DNA of 64,000 bases from VAZQ01 sp963821505. Its GTDB lineage: Bacteria; Pseudomonadota; Alphaproteobacteria; Rhizobiales; Xanthobacteraceae. Below, piece after piece: positions 8,001 to 17,512 of this stretch. Position 1 is the stretch's first letter. Each line of letters starts with the position of its first letter. The position numbers and the translations under genes are program-made. Under the pieces are notes generated by a model. The model worked only from the letters and a program-made list of their open reading frames with translations. It was not told the DNA's origin and made no database searches. The stretch spans positions 62,001 to 126,000 of the forward strand of contig CAWGEH010000029.1 of NCBI GenBank assembly GCA_963821505.1. The letters run 5' to 3'.

Positions 8001-9359
8001 TCATTCGTGGCAGGCGTCGCCTTCACCGCTTGCCAGCGTCTCCCCGAATTGCACCGCTTGCCCGCGCGCGCCGGCCGCGAGCTCGCCCTCCCACATGACG
8101 CGATGTCCGCGCACGAAGGTTCCGACCGGCCAGCCGGCGACGGTCACGCCATCATAGGGCGTCCAGGCGGCGCGCGACCTGATCCACTCGTTGGTGATCG
8201 TCTCGCGCCGCTTGAGGTCGACCAGCGTGAGATCGGCGTCGTAGCCGACGGCGATGCGGCCCTTGCGCGCGATCCCGAACAGCCGCGCCGGCCCGGCGCT
8301 GGTGAGATCGACGAAGCGCAGCAGCGACAACCGTCCGGCATTGACGTGGTCGAGCATGATCGGCACGAGCGTCTGCACCCCGGTCATGCCGGACGGCGTT
8401 TCAGGATAGGGCTTGGACTTCTCCTCGCGCGTATGCGGCGCATGGTCGGAGCCGAGCACATCGACGACGCCCTGTGCGAGCCCGCGCCAGATGGCCGCGC
8501 GGTGCGCGCTTCCCCGCACCGGCGGATTCATCTGCGCCAATGCGCCCAGGCGCTGGTAGCATTCCGGCGCCTCGAGCGTGAGATGATGCGGCGTCGCCTC
8601 GACCGAGGCGACATCCTTGTGGTCGGCGAGAAACTCCATCTCCTGCGCGGTGGTGACGTGCAGCACGTGCACGCGCTTGCCGGTCTCGCGCGCGAGGCGA
8701 ACGAGCCGCTGCGTGCACGCGAGCGCCGCAATCTCGTCGCGCCAGAGCGGATGCGAGCGCGGGTCGCCGGGAACGCGCAGGTGCTTGCGCTCATTGAGTC
8801 GGTATTCGTCCTCGCTATGGAACGAGGCGCGCCGCCTGATCACCTTCAGGATATTGCGCACGCCCGCGTCGTCCTCGACCAGCAGCGAGCCGGTGGAGGA
8901 GCCCATGAACACTTTAACCCCCGCGCATCCCGGCAGACGCTCGAGCGCGGGAAGCTCGTGCGTGTTCTCGCGCGTGCCGCCGACGAAGAACGCGAAATCG
9001 CAATGCATGCGATGGTGGGCGCGCTTGACCTTGTCCGCGAGCGCCTCGGCGCTGGTGGTGGTCGGGTTGGTGTTGGGCATTTCGAACACTGCCGTCACCC
9101 CGCCCATGACCGCGCCGAGTGAGCCCGATGCGAGGTCCTCCTTGTGGGTCAGTCCGGGCTCTCGGAAATGCACCTGGGTGTCGATGATGCCCGGCAGCAG
9201 GTGCAGCCCGCGGCAGTCGATCACGGCAGCGGCCGAGGCCCCGGCAAGGCTTCCGATCGCGGCGATGCGGCCGCCGGCAACGGCGAGGTCGCGCATCCCC
9301 TCGCCGTCGTGATTGACGACGGTGCCGCCCTTGAGAACGAGGTCATAACTTTGGGACAT
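8001..9359 (-). CDS. pyrC: dihydroorotase (class I amidohydrolase)
   Basis: A cytoplasmic zinc amidohydrolase of about 450 aa that cyclises N-carbamoyl-aspartate to dihydroorotate in pyrimidine synthesis. Metal and catalytic motifs are in order: DTQVHFREPG (His-x-Arg, about residue 60), KVFMGSSTG with the lysine expected to be carboxylated (about 149), FHSEDE, HVLHVTTA, and the catalytic Asp in GSDHAPH. A central GMTGVQTLVPIML and C-terminal LVDLKR are typical. It is not beside pyrB, so an allantoinase or hydantoinase relative cannot be excluded, but the motifs favour dihydroorotase. The upstream region carries the paired palindromes at 9406-9568. Confidence 0.86.
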   Translation of the reverse strand: MSQSYDLVLKGGTVVNHDGEGMRDLAVAGGRIAAIGSLAGASAAAVIDCRGLHLLPGIIDTQVHFREPGLTHKEDLASGSLGAVMGGVTAVFEMPNTNPTTTSAEALADKVKRAHHRMHCDFAFFVGGTRENTHELPALERLPGCAGVKVFMGSSTGSLLVEDDAGVRNILKVIRRRASFHSEDEYRLNERKHLRVPGDPRSHPLWRDEIAALACTQRLVRLARETGKRVHVLHVTTAQEMEFLADHKDVASVEATPHHLTLEAPECYQRLGALAQMNPPVRGSAHRAAIWRGLAQGVVDVLGSDHAPHTREEKSKPYPETPSGMTGVQTLVPIMLDHVNAGRLSLLRFVDLTSAGPARLFGIARKGRIAVGYDADLTLVDLKRRETITNEWIRSRAAWTPYDGVTVAGWPVGTFVRGHRVMWEGELAAGARGQAVQFGETLASGEGDACHE

Positions 9360-9405
9360 TCCAATCCGCCGCCCTTGTGACCGTTGCGCGAGCGCCTTAC
9401 GTTTA

Positions 9406-9568
9406 CCAGTGTGGCGGTTCAGAAGTCCGCATCAATATTCGCGGCAAGTCCGAAATGCGGACTTCTGAACCGCCACACTGGATCAATAAGTTGTTAGTGT
9501 CCTTCGATTCCGAAGTTCGCCAACGAACGCGCCGCACAACGATGCGAACTTCGGAATTGGGACACTAG
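9406..9568. repeat. paired palindromic repeat (two hairpin units)
   Basis: Unit 1 (9406-9481) has 27-bp arms (CCAGTGTGGCGGTTCAGAAG and its complement). Unit 2 (9495-9568) has arms TAGTGTCC...CCGAAGTTCGC and GCGAACTTCGGA...GGGACACTA. Both share the arm core AAGT(T/C)CGC and a loop rich in CGCGGCA / GCCGCAC. The layout matches the pairs at 58846-59012 and 63253-63419. Confidence 0.85.
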
Positions 9569-9624
9569 CGACATCTGGCAAGTACCGATCGAGTATCCGA
9601 TCGAACAGCGATCAAGCACCGACC

Positions 9625-10515
9625 ATGAAGGCAGCGCTTCTTCCGGACCGCGGCGTCGTCAAGGTCGCCGGCGACGACGCGCGCAAATTCCTCAACGGGC
9701 TGGTGACCATCGACGTCGGCAAGGTGACGCCGGCGGCGGCCGGCTTCGGCGCCCTGCTGACCCCGCAGGGCAAGATCATCGTCGACTTCCTTCTGGCGGA
9801 GGCGCCTTCCGCCGACGGCGGCGGCTTCTTCCTCGACTGCCCGCGCGCGCTGGCGCCCACGCTGGTGCAGCGGCTCAATTTCTACAAGCTGCGCGCCAGG
9901 CTGGTCGCGGAGGATTTGTCCGAGACGCTCGGCGTGCTCGCGATCTGGGACGGCGGCGCTGCCACCGAATACGGCCTGTGCTACGCGGACCCGCGCCTGC
10001 CGGGGTTGGGGCTGCGCTGCATGCTGCCGCCGCACCTTGCCGGCAACGCCGCCGCCGATATCGGCGCGACCCTGGTCGAGCCTTCGGCTTACGAGGCGCA
10101 TCGCATCGCGCTCGGCGTCCCGCGCGGCGGGCTCGACTTCAGCTACGGCGATGCGTTCCCGCACGAGACCGACATGGATCAGCTCGGCGGCGTCGACTTC
10201 GACAAGGGCTGCTTCGTGGGTCAAGAGGTGGTCTCGCGCATCGAGCACCGCGGCACCGCGCGCACGCGGGTCGTGCCGGTCGCCTTCGACGGCTTTGCCC
10301 CCGAGGCCGGCACGCCGATGAGCGCCGGCGAGAAGGCCGTCGGCACGCTCGGCTCCTCGGCACAGGGCCGCGGCCTCGCGCTGCTGCGGCTCGACCGCGC
10401 CGCCGCCGCGCTCGCGGCTGGGCAGCCGCTCACCAGCGGCGGGGTCGAGATGCGGCTGGTCAAACCGGCCTGGGCGCAATTTCCCTGGCCGGGCGAGGCC
10501 AAGGCCGCGGAATGA
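9625..10515 (+). CDS. ygfZ: folate-binding protein YgfZ (Fe-S cluster assembly/repair)
   Basis: A GcvT-like tetrahydrofolate-binding protein (296 aa) needed for activity of certain Fe-S enzymes, for example MiaB-type radical SAM proteins; related to Caf17/IBA57. The hallmark KGCFVGQEVVSR lies near residue 199, followed by HRGTART. N-terminal VKVAGDDARKFLNGLVT and GFGALLTPQGKIIVDF match the GcvT fold. Its stop overlaps the ATG of tag (ATGA), indicating co-translation. Confidence 0.92.
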   Translation: MKAALLPDRGVVKVAGDDARKFLNGLVTIDVGKVTPAAAGFGALLTPQGKIIVDFLLAEAPSADGGGFFLDCPRALAPTLVQRLNFYKLRARLVAEDLSETLGVLAIWDGGAATEYGLCYADPRLPGLGLRCMLPPHLAGNAAADIGATLVEPSAYEAHRIALGVPRGGLDFSYGDAFPHETDMDQLGGVDFDKGCFVGQEVVSRIEHRGTARTRVVPVAFDGFAPEAGTPMSAGEKAVGTLGSSAQGRGLALLRLDRAAAALAAGQPLTSGGVEMRLVKPAWAQFPWPGEAKAAE

Positions 10516-11117
10516 GTCCTCCCCTCCTCCACCCCGACGGTCTCAAGCGCTGTCCCTGGCCGAAGCAGGACCCGCTCTACGTCGCGTATCACGACGAGGA
10601 ATGGGGCGTGCCGGAATACGACGACCGCGCGCTGTTCGAAAAACTCGTTCTCGACGGCTTCCAGGCCGGGTTGTCCTGGATCACCATCCTGCGCAAGCGC
10701 GAGAACTTCCGCCGCGCCTTCGACGGCTTCGCGCCGGAGAAGATCGCGCGCTACACGCCGCGCAAGGTCGAGAAGCTGATGCAGGACGCCGGCATCGTGC
10801 GCAATCGCATGAAGATCGAAGGCGCGGTGCTGTCGGCCCGCGGCTATCTCGAGGTCATGGAGAAGGGCCCGGGCTTCTCGCGGCTCCTTTGGGACTTCGT
10901 CGGCGGCAAGCCGAAGGTCAATCATTTCCGCTCCACCTCGCAGGTGCCGGCGGAAACGGCGCTGTCGCGGGCGATCTCGAAGGAGCTCGCGGGCCGCGGC
11001 TTCAAGTTCGTCGGACCGACCATCGTCTATGCCTTCATGCAGGCGACCGGCATGGTCAATGACCACGTCGTGAGTTGTCACCGGCACGCCGCGCTCGCCA
11101 AGCTCGCGGGCCGTTGA
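10512..11117 (+). CDS. tag: DNA-3-methyladenine glycosylase I
   Basis: Removes 3-methyladenine from alkylated DNA as the first step of base-excision repair. The 201-aa protein shows the family zinc-ribbon snap and active site in order: RCPW (Cys ligand), YHDEEWGVP (His ligand), LDGFQAGLSWITIL with the recognition loop, GPTIVYAFMQATGMVNDH, and the closing SCHRHAAL. It starts inside the ygfZ stop codon (ATGA) and its own stop overlaps the next start (TGATG). The three genes form a translationally coupled operon. Confidence 0.95.
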   Translation: MSPPLLHPDGLKRCPWPKQDPLYVAYHDEEWGVPEYDDRALFEKLVLDGFQAGLSWITILRKRENFRRAFDGFAPEKIARYTPRKVEKLMQDAGIVRNRMKIEGAVLSARGYLEVMEKGPGFSRLLWDFVGGKPKVNHFRSTSQVPAETALSRAISKELAGRGFKFVGPTIVYAFMQATGMVNDHVVSCHRHAALAKLAGR

Positions 11118-11737
11118 TGCCCGCAAAGCCGAAACCGTCGGCGCGTGCCGAGCAATTCCGCGCCTGGCAGCGCATGCTGTCGGGGCGCAGGCTCGACCTG
11201 CTCGACCCTTCTCCGCTCGACGTCGAGGTCGCGGACATCGCCCACGGGCTCGCGCGCGTCGCGCGCTGGAACGGCCAGACCGAGGGCGCGCATATCTTCT
11301 CCGTCGCCCAGCATTGCCTCCTGGTCGAGACCATCGCGCGCCAGCGCGCGCGGCTCGACCGCGAAAGCCGCCTCGGCGTGCTTCTGCACGACGCCCCGGA
11401 ATACGTCATCGGCGACATGATCTCGCCGTTCAAGGCGGTGATCGGCGATGCCTACAAGGCGGTCGAGGCGCGCCTCCTCGCGGCCATCCACCTGCGCTTC
11501 GGCCTTCCCGCCGTGCTGCCGGCCGAGCTCGTCGCCCTGATCAAGGCGTCGGACCGCTGCGCCGCCTATCTCGAGGCGACGCGGCTCGCCGGATTCTCCG
11601 TGAGCGAGGCGCGCCGGTTCTTCGGCTCCCCGCCCAAATTCTCCGCCGTGATCGAGCGCGACTATCTCGCGCCCTGGCCGGCGGAGGTGGCGGAGCGACG
11701 CTACCTCGAACGCTTCAGCAAGCTCGCCGGCCGGTGA
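11117..11737 (+). CDS. HD-domain phosphohydrolase (YfbR-like 5'-nucleotidase)
   Basis: A 206-aa HD-superfamily protein. Metal ligands appear as His in HIFSVAQHCLLVE (about residue 56), the HD pair in VLLHDAPEYVIGDMISPFK (about 95), and the distal Asp in KASDRCAAYLEATRLAG. Predicted to dephosphorylate deoxynucleoside 5'-monophosphates like E. coli YfbR, though other nucleotide substrates are possible. The start at 11117 overlaps the tag stop; an in-frame ATG 14 codons upstream lies inside tag and is rejected. A house-cleaning nucleotide role would suit the DNA-repair neighbour. Confidence 0.85.
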   Translation: MPAKPKPSARAEQFRAWQRMLSGRRLDLLDPSPLDVEVADIAHGLARVARWNGQTEGAHIFSVAQHCLLVETIARQRARLDRESRLGVLLHDAPEYVIGDMISPFKAVIGDAYKAVEARLLAAIHLRFGLPAVLPAELVALIKASDRCAAYLEATRLAGFSVSEARRFFGSPPKFSAVIERDYLAPWPAEVAERRYLERFSKLAGR

Positions 11738-11837
11738 CCGGCACAATGTCGCTGAGTTTTTCGACGCTTTCGTGTCACAATTCGTCACCATATAAGGGGC
11801 AAGACAACCGCTCCGGGACACAACCGATTCGATAGCG

Positions 11838-12344
11838 ATGATCCACGTCTGCTCCCTGGCACGCCTCCACGAGACGGTCGAAGCGACCGGCGCGTTGCAC
11901 GTCGTCACGCTGCTCAAGCATACCGACCGCGTCGAGCGGCCGAGGACCATTCTCGAAGCCAACCACCTCGTCCTGGGCATGGACGACATCTGCGTGGCGA
12001 TGGACGGCTACGTCATTCCCTGCGACGACCACGTGACCAGGCTCATCGACTTCGTGCACGGCTGGGATCGCGCCAAGCCGATGGTCGTGCACTGCTACGC
12101 CGGCATCAGCCGCTCGACCGCGGGCGCCTATGTCGCGGCCTGCGCACTCAACCCGCGCCGTGACGAATGGGGGCTCGCGCAGGAACTTCGCCGCGCCTCG
12201 CCGACGGCGACGCCCAATGCGCGCATCGTGTCGCTCGCCGACCGCCTGCTCGGCCGCGACGGCCGCATGGTCGCGGCGATCGATGCGATCGGGCGGGGCG
12301 AGATGGCCTACGAGGGCGTGCCGTTCCGGCTCGACCTGGAATAG
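11838..12344 (+). CDS. small tyrosine-phosphatase-like protein
   Basis: A 168-aa protein with a cysteine-phosphatase P-loop, HCYAGISRST at residues 85-94: nucleophile Cys86 and phosphate-binding Arg92 (C-x5-R). The upstream loop around Asp49-Asp50 (GMDDI) could provide the general acid. The fold corresponds to compact dual-specificity phosphatases common in Rhizobiales. The substrate is unknown. It stands alone, 100 bp after the HD gene, in the same direction. Confidence 0.8.
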   Translation: MIHVCSLARLHETVEATGALHVVTLLKHTDRVERPRTILEANHLVLGMDDICVAMDGYVIPCDDHVTRLIDFVHGWDRAKPMVVHCYAGISRSTAGAYVAACALNPRRDEWGLAQELRRASPTATPNARIVSLADRLLGRDGRMVAAIDAIGRGEMAYEGVPFRLDLE

Positions 12345-12860
12345 TTCAGTCATTTCTCTTGGCCTTGTGCCGGCAGCTGCGATCCATTGGGCGGCGGCCC
12401 AACTTCGCGCGCCCTCGCGGCCTTCCGGGCGGCCGCTATTGTAAACAACAGGAAAATAACAGGCGCCTTGCCATCGCGGAGGCGCTATCGGGCGGCCGTT
12501 GGGCAACCGCCCGCGATGACGGCGCGGACCATGCGGCGCGGACCATGCGGCGCGGACCATTTCAGCACGACCGTCGCGGCGCCGCCGAGCGGGCATAACC
12601 GCGGGCGCACGGCCAGCGGTCGCGCCGTTCGCCCACGCCCACAAAAAATCCCGCGACGGTGTCCCGCCCCGGGAGCGATGCGCAGCTTTCGACGATGCTC
12701 CACTGATAGGTGATTCGGGTAACGCATGTCAATAGCGTCCGGGGCCACGCGTGCTGTCCTCCCGAGGGTTCCGGGCGTCGCATCCGCGCCGCCGCGGGAG
12801 CGACTTCGTGGTGCCGACGTCGTAAAATCCTTTCCGCGGGGGAGACCCGGAGGACAGATC
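12345..12860. other. 516-bp intergenic region with a 14-bp tandem repeat
   Basis: No gene was found. It contains nearly three tandem copies of CGGCGCGGACCATG at about 12519-12559 and an inverted GGGCGGCGGCCC. The last part holds GGAGACCCGGAGGACAG, the ribosome binding site of the cupin gene. Confidence 0.6.
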
Positions 12861-13286
12861 ATGCGAAACCGCGTTCACCCCTTGCTTTGCGTTGTGCCGC
12901 TGCTCGTGACGATCGGTGCGGCCATGCCCGCCGGCGCGCAGCAACAAACGTCGGGAACCAAGGTCACCACGCTGTCGCGGCAGGCGCTGGCCGACTTTCC
13001 CGGCCACGAAGTCGTCGTGATCACGCTCGACATCCCGCCCGGCGGCGCCTCGCCGCCGCACCGCCATCCCGGGCATCACGTGTTCGGCTACGTCCTGGAA
13101 GGAAGCTACAAGCTCAAGCTCGACCAGGGCCCGGAAACCGTATTGAGCAAGGGCGAGACGTTTCACGAGGCGCCCGGTCAGCTGCACGCCGTCTCGGCCA
13201 ATGCCAGCCAGACCGAGCCGGCCAAAGTGCTCGCCGTCATGGTGGTGGAGAGCGGCAAGCCGATCACGGTGATGGAAAAGCGGTAG
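12861..13286 (+). CDS. secreted cupin-domain protein
   Basis: A 141-aa single-domain cupin with signal peptide (MRNRVHPLLCVVPLLVTIGA, cleavage near AGA-QQQ). Cupin motif 1 is PPHRHPGHHVFGYVLEGSYK, giving two or three metal-binding histidines and a glutamate; motif 2 is KGETFHEAPGQLH. Probably a periplasmic metal-binding cupin; catalysis is unproven. The start is fixed by the strong GGAGG-type site 8 bases upstream and by the signal peptide; a longer in-frame start at 12726 is rejected. Confidence 0.85.
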   Translation: MRNRVHPLLCVVPLLVTIGAAMPAGAQQQTSGTKVTTLSRQALADFPGHEVVVITLDIPPGGASPPHRHPGHHVFGYVLEGSYKLKLDQGPETVLSKGETFHEAPGQLHAVSANASQTEPAKVLAVMVVESGKPITVMEKR

Positions 13287-13319
13287 CGAATTCGGATCGC
13301 GCTGCGGAGCAGTACTTCG

Positions 13320-13450
13320 GCGCCTCATCCGCGCTGTCATCATCCGCGAAGCCGGCTGATCCGGTAAACCGTTCGCGGCGGGGCGCGGTTTCGCAATTCG
13401 CGACGTCGGCGTTACCGGATGCCCGCTTTCGCGGGCATGACGGCGGAGTT
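13320..13450. repeat. composite intergenic repeat (GTCATCATCCGC / GCGGGCATGAC type)
   Basis: Contains CTGTCATCATCCGCG, GGCTGATCCGGTAAAC, GTTACCGGATGCCCGC and the closing hairpin ATGCCCGC-TTTC-GCGGGCAT. The same module order recurs at 54430-54575. The last bases run into the leader of the NAD regulator gene. Confidence 0.6.
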
Positions 13451-13468
13451 GGATGGTACAATTCCGCC

Positions 13469-14563
13469 ATGACCGACGCCCCGCGCACGCCGATCGAGAT
13501 CGGGCTCACCGCCGCGATCGTAGCCGTGGAAAGCGAGGAGCCGGCCATTCTCATCGCCGGCGAGGGCGCCGAGACCGAGGCGCGCAGCGTCGAGGCGCGC
13601 AAAGTCGCGCCGCCGAAAGGCACGGCGCTGGGAGGCGGGACGCGGGAGCGCGAGACGCACGCGGGCGACAGGCACGTGGGCGGGACGCGCGCGGGGCTTC
13701 CGTTCGGGCCGTTCGATCCGCTGGCGCACCGCACCTTCGAGATCGGGTTGCGGGCCTGGGTCGAGGCTCAGACCGGACTGGCGGTCGGCTACGTGGAGCA
13801 GCTCTACACCTTCGGCGACCGCGGCCGCCACGCGCGTGCGGGCGACACCGGCGCGCACGTGGTCTCGATCGGCTATCTCGCGCTCACCCGCATGCCGGAG
13901 AACGTCAAGGCGTTGCACGCCGCCGGCGCCGGCTTCGAGCCATGGTACCGCTTCTTCCCCTGGGAGGATTGGCGCGAGCAGCGGCCCGACATCCTCGACC
14001 GGACCATCCTGCCGTTGCTCGAGGATTGGGCCGGGCGCGCCAACAAGCCCGAGCCCGGACGCGCGCTCGGCCGCCGCGAGCGCGTGCGGTTTTGCTTCGG
14101 CAGCGGCGGCAGTCCGTGGGACGAAGAGAAGGTGCTCGACCGCTACGAGCTGCTCTACGAGGCCGGCCTCATCGAGGAGGCGCGGCGCGACGGCCGCGAA
14201 GCCGCGCTGGCGCGCCGCCCCTTCCCCCTGCTGGGCGAACCGATGCGCTTCGATCACCGGCGCATCCTCGCGACCGCGATCGCGCGCCTGCGCGCGAAGC
14301 TCAAATATCGTCCCGTCATCTTCGAGCTGATGGCGCGCGAGTTCACGCTCACCGAGCTGCAGCGCACCGTGGAGGCGATCTCGGGACGCCGCCTGCACAA
14401 GCAGAATTTCCGCCGCCTGGTAGAGACGGCCGCATTGGTGGAGCCGACCGGCGAGACCTCGACCGCAACCGGCGGGCGGCCGGCGGCGCTGTTTCGTTTC
14501 CGCCGCGAGGTCGTGCAGGAGCGCCCGGCCCCGGGGCTGCGCCTGGGCGCGCGCGCGTCGTGA
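13469..14563 (+). CDS. nadQ: NadQ-like NAD biosynthesis regulator (NUDIX-related domain plus winged helix)
   Basis: A 364-aa protein. The N-terminal NUDIX-like fold (IGLTAAIVAVESEEPAILIA, then the long RTFEIGLRAWVEAQTGLAVG helix) has lost the catalytic REXXEE signature, as in regulators that bind rather than hydrolyse a nucleotide. A winged helix-turn-helix lies at the C-terminus (about residues 270-340: KLKYRPVIFELMAREFTLTE, VEAISGRRLHKQNFRRLVE). This architecture matches the alphaproteobacterial NAD regulators, NadQ and relatives of NrtR, which repress nadABC when NAD or a product is high. The start at 13469 is chosen because the frame upstream is cupin shadow and repeat. The likely target in this window is the palindrome before nadA (43101-43119); that link is inference. 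Confidence 0.7.
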   Translation: MTDAPRTPIEIGLTAAIVAVESEEPAILIAGEGAETEARSVEARKVAPPKGTALGGGTRERETHAGDRHVGGTRAGLPFGPFDPLAHRTFEIGLRAWVEAQTGLAVGYVEQLYTFGDRGRHARAGDTGAHVVSIGYLALTRMPENVKALHAAGAGFEPWYRFFPWEDWREQRPDILDRTILPLLEDWAGRANKPEPGRALGRRERVRFCFGSGGSPWDEEKVLDRYELLYEAGLIEEARRDGREAALARRPFPLLGEPMRFDHRRILATAIARLRAKLKYRPVIFELMAREFTLTELQRTVEAISGRRLHKQNFRRLVETAALVEPTGETSTATGGRPAALFRFRREVVQERPAPGLRLGARAS

Positions 14564-14625
14564 TGCTTTCGCCCGCGCCGTTCCCTCGATAGCATCGCAA
14601 GTCCACGGCTGGCTGGGCGGTTTTC

Positions 14626-17349
14626 ATGGAATTATTCCTTGCGGCGGTCGGGTTGCTGCTGCTGGCCTTCCCGATCATCGCCATCGTCGCGCTGGTGAAA
14701 TCGGTCGGGCTCGCCGGGCAATTGCGCCACGTCGATCTGCGCCTCGCGGCGCTCGAGCGCGCGGCGGTGATGCCCGCGCCCGGCGCGGCGGCGCCGCAGC
14801 CGTCCGCGCCGCAGCCGTCCCCGGCTCCGCCGTCGCCGGCCGCCGAAACCATTCCCGCGCCGGCCGCGCCCGAACCCGTCGCGCCGGTCGCGCCGCCCGA
14901 ACTCGAGCCGGCCGCGGCCTCTCCCCCGACCCCACCGCCGCCGGCCGCGCCGGCCCCGCAAGCCGCGGCGCCGGCCATGAGCTTCGAGGAACGCCTCGGC
15001 ACGCAATGGGCGGTCTGGATCGGCGGGCTCGCGGTGGCGCTCGGCGGCATCTTTCTCGTGCGCTACTCGATCGCGCAGGGCCTGCTCGGCCCCGGCGTGC
15101 GGGTCGCGCTCGGCGCGCTGCTCGCGGCTGCGCTCGTCATCGCCGGCGAATGGGCCCGCAGGAGCGAGAAGCTCGCCGGCATCTCCGGCCTGCCGACGGC
15201 GCATATTCCGAGCATCCTGACGGCGGCCGGCACCACCGTCGCCTATGCCGACGTCTACGCCGCCCACGCGCTCTACGGCTTCCTGGCGCCGGGCGTGGCC
15301 TTCATCCTGCTCGGCCTGGTGGCGCTGGCGACGCTCGCCGCCGCCCTGCTGCACGGACCGGCGCTCGCCGGGCTCGGCCTCCTCGGCGCCTATGTCGCGC
15401 CGCTGCTCGTCGCCTCCGACCGGCCCGACTACTGGTCGCTCTACGTCTACATCGCGGTGGTGACCGCCGCCGCCTTTGCGCTCGCGCGCGTCCGGCTGTG
15501 GCGCTGGCTGGCGATCGCGGCGGTCGCCGCCGGCGCGCTGTGGACCTTGCCCGGATGCGGCGTGGTCAGCGTCGACGCGCTCGGCGCCCATGTTTTCCAT
15601 GTCATCGTCGGCTTCGCACTGGCGGCGGCCCTGATCGTGGCCGGCCTGTATCTCGGACCCGACGCCGACCCCGGGCAGATCGACGGCGTGTCGTCGGCCG
15701 CGCTCGCCGCCTATCTGATCGCGGCGGGGCTGCTGGTGCTGGCGAGCCGGCACGATCCGCTCGCGCTCGCCGCGTTCGCCGCGCTCGTCGCCGCGAGCGT
15801 TGCGATCGCCTGGCGCGCGGAGGCGGCGGCGGGAGCGGTGCCGGCCGCGGCGGTCCTCGCCGTGCTCGTGATCGTGCGCTGGGCGGTCGACCTCAACCTC
15901 GAACACCTGGTCGCGCCTTCGGGTCCGGTCGCGGGTGCCGTGCCCGAGCCGCCGAAGGCGGACGTGGGATGGCATCTCGCGCTGGCGGCCGCGTTCGCGG
16001 CGCTGTTCGGCGCCGCCGGCTATCTGGCGCAGGGCCGATCGCAGCGGCCGATCGCGCCGGTGCTGTGGAGCGCGGCCGCGGTGTTCGCCCCGATCGCGAT
16101 TCTGGCCGCGCTCTACTACCGCATCGCCGGGCTCGAGCCCTCGATCCCGTTCGCGGCGGCCGCGTTGCTGCTGAGCGTGCTCTATGCGCTGGCGACCGAA
16201 AAGCTGGACAAGCGCGCGCCGCGCCCGGGACTTGCGGCGGCGAGCGCGGTCTTTGCAACCGGCGCGGTCGCCGCGCTGGCGCTGGCGCTGACCATGGCGC
16301 TCGAGCGGGGCTGGCTCACGGTCGCGCTCGCGCTGATGGTGCCGGGCATCGCCTGGGTGGCGGACAAGCGGCCGTTGCCGGCGCTGCGCGTGCTCACGGC
16401 CGTGGTCGGCGCGCTGGTCGTGGCACGCATCGGCTGGGAGCCGCGCATCGTCGGGGACGACGTCGGCACCAGGCCGATCTTCAACTGGCTGCTTTACGGC
16501 TACGGCATTCCCGCCGCCGGCTTCTGGCTGGCCGGCCATCTCCTGCGCCGCCGCGGCGACGACGTGCCGGCGCGCATGGTGGATTCCGGCGCCATCCTGC
16601 TGACCGTGCTGCTGGCCTTTCTGGAGATCCGCCACGCCATCAACGGCGGCGACGTCTACCGCGACGCTTCGAGCCTGGCCGAGGTCGCGCTGCAAGTCTG
16701 CGTCGGGCTCGCCATGACCATCGGGCTCGAGCGGCTGCGCCTCATCAGCCGCAGCCCGGTGCACGACATCGGCGCGCTGGCGATCGCGGCGCTGACGCTG
16801 GCCGCCATCGTGCTCGGGCTCGGCATTTTCGAGAACCCGCTCGTCACCGACGAGCCGGTCGGAGGGCGCTTCATCAACCTGATCCTGCTGGGCTATGGGG
16901 CGCCCGCGGTGCTGGCGGCGGCGCTCGCGCTGGTTTCACGCGGCGTGCGTCCGCAACCCTACAGCGCCGCCGCGGCGGCGACGGCGGTGGTGCTGGCGCT
17001 CGCTTATCTCTCGCTCGAGGTCCGCAGGCTCTTTCACGGCGAGATGCTCACCAGCGGCCCCACCACCGATGCCGAGCAATACGTCTATTCGGCGGTGTGG
17101 CTCGCCTTCGGCGTCGCGCTGCTGGCGGCGGGCGTCTGGCTGCGCTCACAGGTCGTGCGGTTTGCCTCCGCCGCGGTGGTCATGCTCACCGTGCTCAAGG
17201 TCTTCCTCGTCGACATGCGCAACCTGACCGGCATCTTCCAGGGGCTCTCCTTCATCGGGCTCGGCATCGTGCTGCTGGGCATCGGCTGGCTCTATCAGCG
17301 GCTGCTGTTTCCGCGCCGCGCCCGAGCCGGCGCCGGCGCATCGGCCTGA
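14626..17349 (+). CDS. DUF2339 polytopic membrane protein
   Basis: A 907-aa integral membrane protein. One N-terminal helix (ELFLAAVGLLLLAFPIIAIV) and a short coiled segment (LRHVDLRLAALERA) are followed by a cytoplasmic Pro/Ala-rich linker (about residues 45-120), then SFEERLGTQWAVWIGGLAVA. More than twenty hydrophobic segments fill the rest, with a conserved end TVLKVFLVDMRNLTGIFQGL. These are the DUF2339 hallmarks. The function is unknown; a transport or envelope role is only a guess. Size and composition are typical. Confidence 0.85.
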   Translation: MELFLAAVGLLLLAFPIIAIVALVKSVGLAGQLRHVDLRLAALERAAVMPAPGAAAPQPSAPQPSPAPPSPAAETIPAPAAPEPVAPVAPPELEPAAASPPTPPPPAAPAPQAAAPAMSFEERLGTQWAVWIGGLAVALGGIFLVRYSIAQGLLGPGVRVALGALLAAALVIAGEWARRSEKLAGISGLPTAHIPSILTAAGTTVAYADVYAAHALYGFLAPGVAFILLGLVALATLAAALLHGPALAGLGLLGAYVAPLLVASDRPDYWSLYVYIAVVTAAAFALARVRLWRWLAIAAVAAGALWTLPGCGVVSVDALGAHVFHVIVGFALAAALIVAGLYLGPDADPGQIDGVSSAALAAYLIAAGLLVLASRHDPLALAAFAALVAASVAIAWRAEAAAGAVPAAAVLAVLVIVRWAVDLNLEHLVAPSGPVAGAVPEPPKADVGWHLALAAAFAALFGAAGYLAQGRSQRPIAPVLWSAAAVFAPIAILAALYYRIAGLEPSIPFAAAALLLSVLYALATEKLDKRAPRPGLAAASAVFATGAVAALALALTMALERGWLTVALALMVPGIAWVADKRPLPALRVLTAVVGALVVARIGWEPRIVGDDVGTRPIFNWLLYGYGIPAAGFWLAGHLLRRRGDDVPARMVDSGAILLTVLLAFLEIRHAINGGDVYRDASSLAEVALQVCVGLAMTIGLERLRLISRSPVHDIGALAIAALTLAAIVLGLGIFENPLVTDEPVGGRFINLILLGYGAPAVLAAALALVSRGVRPQPYSAAAAATAVVLALAYLSLEVRRLFHGEMLTSGPTTDAEQYVYSAVWLAFGVALLAAGVWLRSQVVRFASAAVVMLTVLKVFLVDMRNLTGIFQGLSFIGLGIVLLGIGWLYQRLLFPRRARAGAGASA

Positions 17350-17512
17350 TCGGAAGGTCGCTCCTGCTCGCACCTTGCTCCGCTTCCGGGCGATGCGGAA
17401 AATTGCTACGGTCCGGTTGAAATCGGGATCCATCCCGGGGGAATGTCGGGTTGGAATAATATCCTGGCGGCCTGGCGGGAGCCCATCGCATCGACCGGGA
17501 CGGGAGAAGCGT

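Noticed and set aside
12710..14563. 617-codon frame including the NAD regulator
   Set aside because: Sequence before 13469 is an out-of-frame reading of the cupin gene and of a repeat; the regulator starts at 13469.
14632..16764. 710-codon open frame on the minus strand
   Set aside because: Antisense shadow of the DUF2339 gene; composition is Arg/Gly/His-rich with no domain.
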